Source: Eubacterium sp.
Lineage (GTDB): Bacteria > Bacillota > Clostridia > Lachnospirales > Lachnospiraceae
DNA length: 64,000 nucleotides
Assembly (NCBI GenBank): GCA_017619835.1
Contig: JAFZRN010000023.1
Coordinates: 1 to 64,000, forward strand
Reading direction: 5' to 3'
In this document: positions 60,413 to 64,000 of the stretch, piece after piece
Layout: the number at the start of each line of letters is the position of its first letter
How positions within the stretch are numbered: position 1 is the first letter of the stretch
Translations under genes and position numbers: made by a program
The notes under the pieces: generated by a model
Database searches by the model: none
What the model was told of the DNA's origin: nothing
What the model saw: the letters and a program-made list of their open reading frames with translations, nothing else

Positions 60413-60418
60413 GATTTT

Positions 60419-60841
60419 ATGTATCAGAAAATGAGCCGCGAGGAGCGGGAAGCAAAATATCATATCAGCCTCTCTAAAGAGGATATCAGAAAAAGAACCA
60501 TAAGAGATGTGGTTCTTCTTCTGGTTTTCGGGATAATATATTACTTTATGGTAAAGTATTCGCCGATAACTCCGAGATGCTACTTTAATGAACTGACCGG
60601 TCTTAAGTGTCCGGCTTGCGGAGTCACCAGGATGATCCTGTCCCTGATGCATTTTGATCTAAGAAGTGCATTTAATTATAATCAGTATCTTTTTATAACC
60701 AGCCCCTATATGGTTGGTGAAATTATATATCTTTTCTATATCAATGAATCGAAGATTCCGATGAACAGGGTGAATAAGATCATCCTCTATGTCTGGTTGG
60801 TGGGTCTGATCGTCTTCGGAGTGATCCGGAACCTGATCTGA
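60419..60841 (+). CDS. DUF2752 membrane protein
   Basis: A 140-residue protein with three membrane segments. The DUF2752 signature is FNELTGLKCPACGVTRMIL, with the CPACGxTR motif (about 61-68), followed by DLRSAFNYNQYLF. These small membrane proteins occur in many Firmicutes and Bacteroidetes; function unknown. It starts seven bases after atpC and may be transcribed with the operon. Confidence 0.85.
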   Translation: MYQKMSREEREAKYHISLSKEDIRKRTIRDVVLLLVFGIIYYFMVKYSPITPRCYFNELTGLKCPACGVTRMILSLMHFDLRSAFNYNQYLFITSPYMVGEIIYLFYINESKIPMNRVNKIILYVWLVGLIVFGVIRNLI

Positions 60842-60881
60842 GGCAAAAACAAAACCCTAGTAAAATAGCCATTTTCGGATG

Positions 60882-60932
60882 GTATCCAATGGATACTTTT
60901 TGCTGAAAGGCCCCTTTTGGGGCTTTTTTCTA
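60882..60932 (+). terminator. Double terminator behind ATP synthase operon
   Basis: GTATCC-AAT-GGATAC (60882-60896) with TTTTT, then GCCCC-TTTT-GGGGC with a run of six T (about 60910-60930). Confidence 0.8.
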
Positions 60933-60956
60933 TTGAAAAAAATATATCCGGTGATA

Positions 60957-61006
60957 AAGTATAGTTATGAAGGTTTTTCAAAATTTTTTTTGGGAGGATG
61001 ATTTTT
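60957..61006 (+). repeat. Duplicated leader of the first FN3 surface gene
   Basis: AAGTATAGTTATGAAGG at 60957 and the following bases up to the start codon recur at 63174 before the second paralog. TATAGT inside it could be a -10 element. The 3' end holds GGGAGGA, the ribosome site. Confidence 0.6.
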
Positions 61007-63100
61007 ATGAGTAAATTGAGGAAGAGATTAGTTTCAATCGTTATCGCCTGCATGATGGTGATAACCCTGGTACCGTTTTCCGGAAGTAAGGTAAATGCAG
61101 CGGAAGAATATACGATTGATAAGATATCCATTAATCTTAAGCCGGGAACACTTATCAAGCCGGGATATGATGTTCAAATTCCGGGAGCATTGATAAAAGA
61201 TACGGATTATGAGATAGATGAAGCAAATACCGATGCTGCTTCTAATAAAGGCCTTAAATCCGGAGATATTATAATTGATTCTATCATCTGGGAGATGAAG
61301 GAAAATAATGGTACATGGGAATCTTATTCAGGTACATTTGAAGTAGGTACTTATAGGATGCATGTGAAAGTAAAAACCAATGCGTATGATGCATATGTGA
61401 ATCATGTACAATATGAAAATGTATACACTTTTGATATGACGAGTGAAGGAGAATCCAGTTTTTACGTGAATGGAAGCAGGTTAGAGACTGATTCTGCTAA
61501 TATTTCAGAAAGTGATTTCTATGGTCCGGAGTTTTCCATAACTGAGAGCAGTAAGGCTGAATATGTTCCGGAAAATACTACTGATCCAACTCCAACTCCT
61601 ACACCTAATACACAGCAGCCTACAGCACAGCCCACAGCTCAGCCTGAAGTTTTATCTACAAAGATTACAGGTGCTCCTACGAATCTGGTTTGCTCACTAA
61701 CAAATGCTGATACAAAAAAGATAAATGTGGAATTCGAGCCTAATCTGGATTGCGGAATAGACACCAGCTGCTATTTAGTTGTTGCTGCTTCGACTGATAA
61801 TAAGGCTACCTGGAAGGAAGTGATCAAGCAGGATCTAACCGGAATTAAAACTTTGAGTCAGAATACTAATGCATTACGTGGAAGTTATAGTTTCAAAATA
61901 GAATTGGAGACGACATACTATGTAAAGGTATACTATGTTGATTCTGACGGAAAGAAGGGACCGGATTCAAATATCTGTGGACCGTTTGGCCCTGTAGAAG
62001 ATGAGTCTAAGATACCGGGTAAAGTAGAAGAGGCATCTAAGGTCGCTCTTAAGGAAACCGGAAATGACGCAGGTGTATTAAAGAAGGGTACAAGCGTTAC
62101 ATTTGAGAGAGCATTTTATAAGCTTACATTATCCGTAAAGGATATTAAGGGTACAGATGTTACTTTCGCTGTCAACCTGGCACCAAATAAGCCATATGAC
62201 GCTTATCTATTTATGTCACACGGCAGTATCAGTTATAAGGATAAAAAGGGTGATCCTCGTATCGAGTTTTTTATGAACGAAGAAGCAACTATAGATATGT
62301 CTAATATAGAAGTTGGATGTACTAAGATAACAATCCCTGTTACTGCTGAACTTCTTCAGAAATACGATAGAAACCAGAAGAAATATAAGTTCGAGGAAAC
62401 ATTCTACTTTGATAATGCTCCTCAGACACCTTCACTCGGTGTAACCAAGGCTGATAAGAAGAGCATTACACTTGGTAAGGCATATTCGGCAACAGCTAAC
62501 TGTACTGATTCGGGAACTACCGTTTACTACAAAAAGAAGGGCGCATCTAAATGGAAAGAAAAGTCATTTGCCAAGGGTAAGACTATAAAGCTTACCGGTC
62601 TTTCTGCAGGTACTTCATATCAGATTAAGGCAGTTAACTTCGTAAAGAGTAAAGACAGGAACGGAAAAGTAAAGACTATCAGCAGTAATGAAAGCAACGT
62701 AAACATTTTCAGAACTGCATATAAGTCAAGCCCTAAAGTAAAATCAGTTAAGACATCTAAGGTTAAGCAGAAGACCAAGAAGTTTAATGGTCAGTGGGTT
62801 AAGAGCGGAAATAAATTAAAGTGGCAGAAACCGTATACATTAAATGTTACTACATATAAGCTTACTATAAAGATGAAGTCAAAGCCAACAAATGCAGGCG
62901 GAATAGTTGTTAAGGATCCGGATGGAGTTGTACATATCATCAAGGGAGCAAAGAAAAAATATACGCTTTCAAGCGAGATAAAGGGATTCAAAAAAGGACA
63001 GACTGTTAAGTTTAAGGTTGCGACATTCGGAAACGGCGATAAGGTTGATAATATTACCGGTGTAAGCCCTTATAAGACAATTAATGTTACACTGAGATAG
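61007..63100 (+). CDS. Secreted FN3-domain surface protein (paralog 1)
   Basis: A 697-residue protein with signal peptide (about 1-29, ending KVNA). N-terminal beta domain (about 30-180), a P/T/Q-rich linker (TDPTPTPTPNTQQPTAQPT, about 190-212), then fibronectin-III-like domains: APTNLVCSLTNADTKKINVEFEP (about 220-320) and LGVTKADKKSITLGKAYSA (about 485-570), and a basic C-terminus. No sortase motif or membrane anchor was seen, so wall attachment may be non-covalent. A close paralog follows. Confidence 0.85.
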   Translation: MSKLRKRLVSIVIACMMVITLVPFSGSKVNAAEEYTIDKISINLKPGTLIKPGYDVQIPGALIKDTDYEIDEANTDAASNKGLKSGDIIIDSIIWEMKENNGTWESYSGTFEVGTYRMHVKVKTNAYDAYVNHVQYENVYTFDMTSEGESSFYVNGSRLETDSANISESDFYGPEFSITESSKAEYVPENTTDPTPTPTPNTQQPTAQPTAQPEVLSTKITGAPTNLVCSLTNADTKKINVEFEPNLDCGIDTSCYLVVAASTDNKATWKEVIKQDLTGIKTLSQNTNALRGSYSFKIELETTYYVKVYYVDSDGKKGPDSNICGPFGPVEDESKIPGKVEEASKVALKETGNDAGVLKKGTSVTFERAFYKLTLSVKDIKGTDVTFAVNLAPNKPYDAYLFMSHGSISYKDKKGDPRIEFFMNEEATIDMSNIEVGCTKITIPVTAELLQKYDRNQKKYKFEETFYFDNAPQTPSLGVTKADKKSITLGKAYSATANCTDSGTTVYYKKKGASKWKEKSFAKGKTIKLTGLSAGTSYQIKAVNFVKSKDRNGKVKTISSNESNVNIFRTAYKSSPKVKSVKTSKVKQKTKKFNGQWVKSGNKLKWQKPYTLNVTTYKLTIKMKSKPTNAGGIVVKDPDGVVHIIKGAKKKYTLSSEIKGFKKGQTVKFKVATFGNGDKVDNITGVSPYKTINVTLR

Positions 63101-63138
63101 GTTTTTATCAAGACATCAAAGCTGACAAATATAATATT

Positions 63139-63164
63139 GGCGGTTTGGATTATTCCAAACCGCC
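63139..63164 (+). terminator. Hairpin between the two paralogs
   Basis: GGCGGTTTGGA (63139-63149), loop TTAT, TCCAAACCGCC (63154-63164). Strong stem but weak T run (ATATCATTT). Confidence 0.6.
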
Positions 63165-63223
63165 ATATCATTTAAGTATAGTTATGAAGGATTTTAAAAC
63201 ACTCTTTAGGGAGGACAATTTTT

Positions 63224-64000
63224 ATGAGCAAATATTGGAAGAGAATAATTTCAATCGTTATCACCTGCATGATGGTGATAACTCTGGTACCATTTGCCGG
63301 AAGTAAGGTAAATGCAACATCTCTTTGGAATATAGGAAAGATTACTTTAAAAATGGCACCGGGATCTCTTATTCAACCTGGATTTGAAGAAGATATTCCT
63401 AGCGATGTTGGTATAAGTTTAGATGAAACTGACGATTCAGCCGATTCTATTGCAATGAGTAATGCAAATATTCAAATTCTCAGATCTTACTGGGCTAAGA
63501 AGGATATAGAGTCCTATTCTGCAGAACAATATACGGGATCTGCTGTAGAGGGTACATACAGAATACGTATACAGCTCAAAATTCCTGAGCAGTCATCAAC
63601 AGCTCAATATAATTTTAGATTTGATAAGGATTCAACAGAGGTATATGTAGACGGTGAAAAATGGGAACTTGCCGCATATTATGATACAGATAGAATAGAA
63701 TTCTGGGGACCTGAATACAAAGTTGAGGAAGGCACTACTGCGGTTTATAAGCCGGAAGTACAGCCGAGCAACGAATCTACAAAGATAACAGGAGCTCCGA
63801 AGAACCTGGTATGCTCGGTAGATGAGAATGATCCGAGACATATCAGAGTGGAATTTGAGCCTGATCTGGAATGTGGTATAGATAAGAACTGCGGTATTGT
63901 TATCGCTGCGTCAACTGATAATCAAGCTACATGGCAGAAAGTAAGAGGCTGGGATTTTGTTAGTGATAATAAAGATCTTAAATGGGATACATATGCACTT
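63224..64000 (+). CDS. Secreted FN3-domain surface protein (paralog 2), truncated by window end
   Basis: The frame from ATG 63224 stays open for 259 codons to the window edge. Signal peptide MSKYWKRIISIVITCMMVIT...SKVNA is nearly the same as in the upstream gene, and KITLKMAPGSLIQPGF and APKNLVCSVDENDPRHIRVEFEPD align with its domains. The P/T-rich linker is missing. GGGAGGA ribosome site and the duplicated leader precede it. The pair arose by tandem duplication. Confidence 0.85.
   Translation, partial: MSKYWKRIISIVITCMMVITLVPFAGSKVNATSLWNIGKITLKMAPGSLIQPGFEEDIPSDVGISLDETDDSADSIAMSNANIQILRSYWAKKDIESYSAEQYTGSAVEGTYRIRIQLKIPEQSSTAQYNFRFDKDSTEVYVDGEKWELAAYYDTDRIEFWGPEYKVEEGTTAVYKPEVQPSNESTKITGAPKNLVCSVDENDPRHIRVEFEPDLECGIDKNCGIVIAASTDNQATWQKVRGWDFVSDNKDLKWDTYAL

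Noticed and set aside
60857..60885. Second att-like site (TAAAATAGCCATTT shared with the att region)
   Set aside because: Only about 14 bases match and no tRNA part follows; it probably reflects a common terminator-type hairpin.

Overview
The window looks like a chromosomal segment of a low-to-moderate GC Clostridia bacterium, most likely Lachnospiraceae (Butyrivibrio/Roseburia-like). This rests on the CIRCE-controlled lon, the Firmicutes-type cell-surface genes, strong AGGAGG ribosome sites, frequent TTG/GTG starts, and phage genes of the kind common in gut and rumen Firmicutes. The genus is an inference.

Bases 1 to about 32,259 are the right-hand part of an integrated tailed (siphovirus-type) prophage, all on the + strand. 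The order is: recombination and replication genes (NinB-like, HNH-like, SSB, replication initiator with in-gene iterons, PAPS-reductase-like protein; 1-3,330); many small zinc-ribbon, 3D-domain and DUF551 genes (3,333-6,555); a three-gene glycan cassette (GT10, DUF1919, GT2-GT4 fusion; 6,545-9,772); a sigma-like late regulator, a leader with promoter and attenuator, and a probable packaging site around an HNH gene (9,774-10,900); terminase, portal and a minor head protein carrying an ADP-ribosyltransferase domain (10,908-15,900); three tandem pseudoknot-like RNA elements in front of the scaffold and capsid genes (16,130-17,627); connector and tail genes with a textbook -1 frameshift site (17,684-28,591); lysis genes (28,594-29,928); and a terminal four-gene accessory cassette (30,305-32,068). 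The prophage ends in a duplicated 3' half of tRNA-Arg(ACG), the distal att site. The intact tRNA and the integrase should lie left of the window.

The host chromosome follows. It starts with a Nudix hydrolase, a GGDEF protein and a membrane-anchored BECR-like domain protein. From 34,671 to 44,507 lies an operon that appears to make a phosphonate and put it on the cell surface: a YidC-TagF fusion, a small membrane protein, a nucleotidyltransferase/TagD/PEP-mutase trifunctional protein, an iron-type alcohol dehydrogenase, phosphonopyruvate decarboxylase, a secreted transglutaminase-like protein and an LtaS-like membrane phosphotransferase. Lack of a transaminase suggests 2-hydroxyethylphosphonate rather than 2-aminoethylphosphonate.

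The rest is housekeeping and signalling: an Ldh2-type dehydrogenase, a NYN-LOTUS protein, glutamate racemase, two rhomboids, SEC-C methionine aminopeptidase, a tandem HD-GYP protein, Lon under CIRCE, and a complete F-type ATP synthase operon. In that operon the separate delta gene is missing and a delta C-terminal domain is fused to the front of alpha. The window ends in two paralogous secreted FN3-type proteins, the second cut by the window edge. The most novel candidates are the phosphonate/YidC-TagF surface system, the delta-alpha ATP synthase fusion, and the tandem pseudoknots upstream of the phage scaffold gene.
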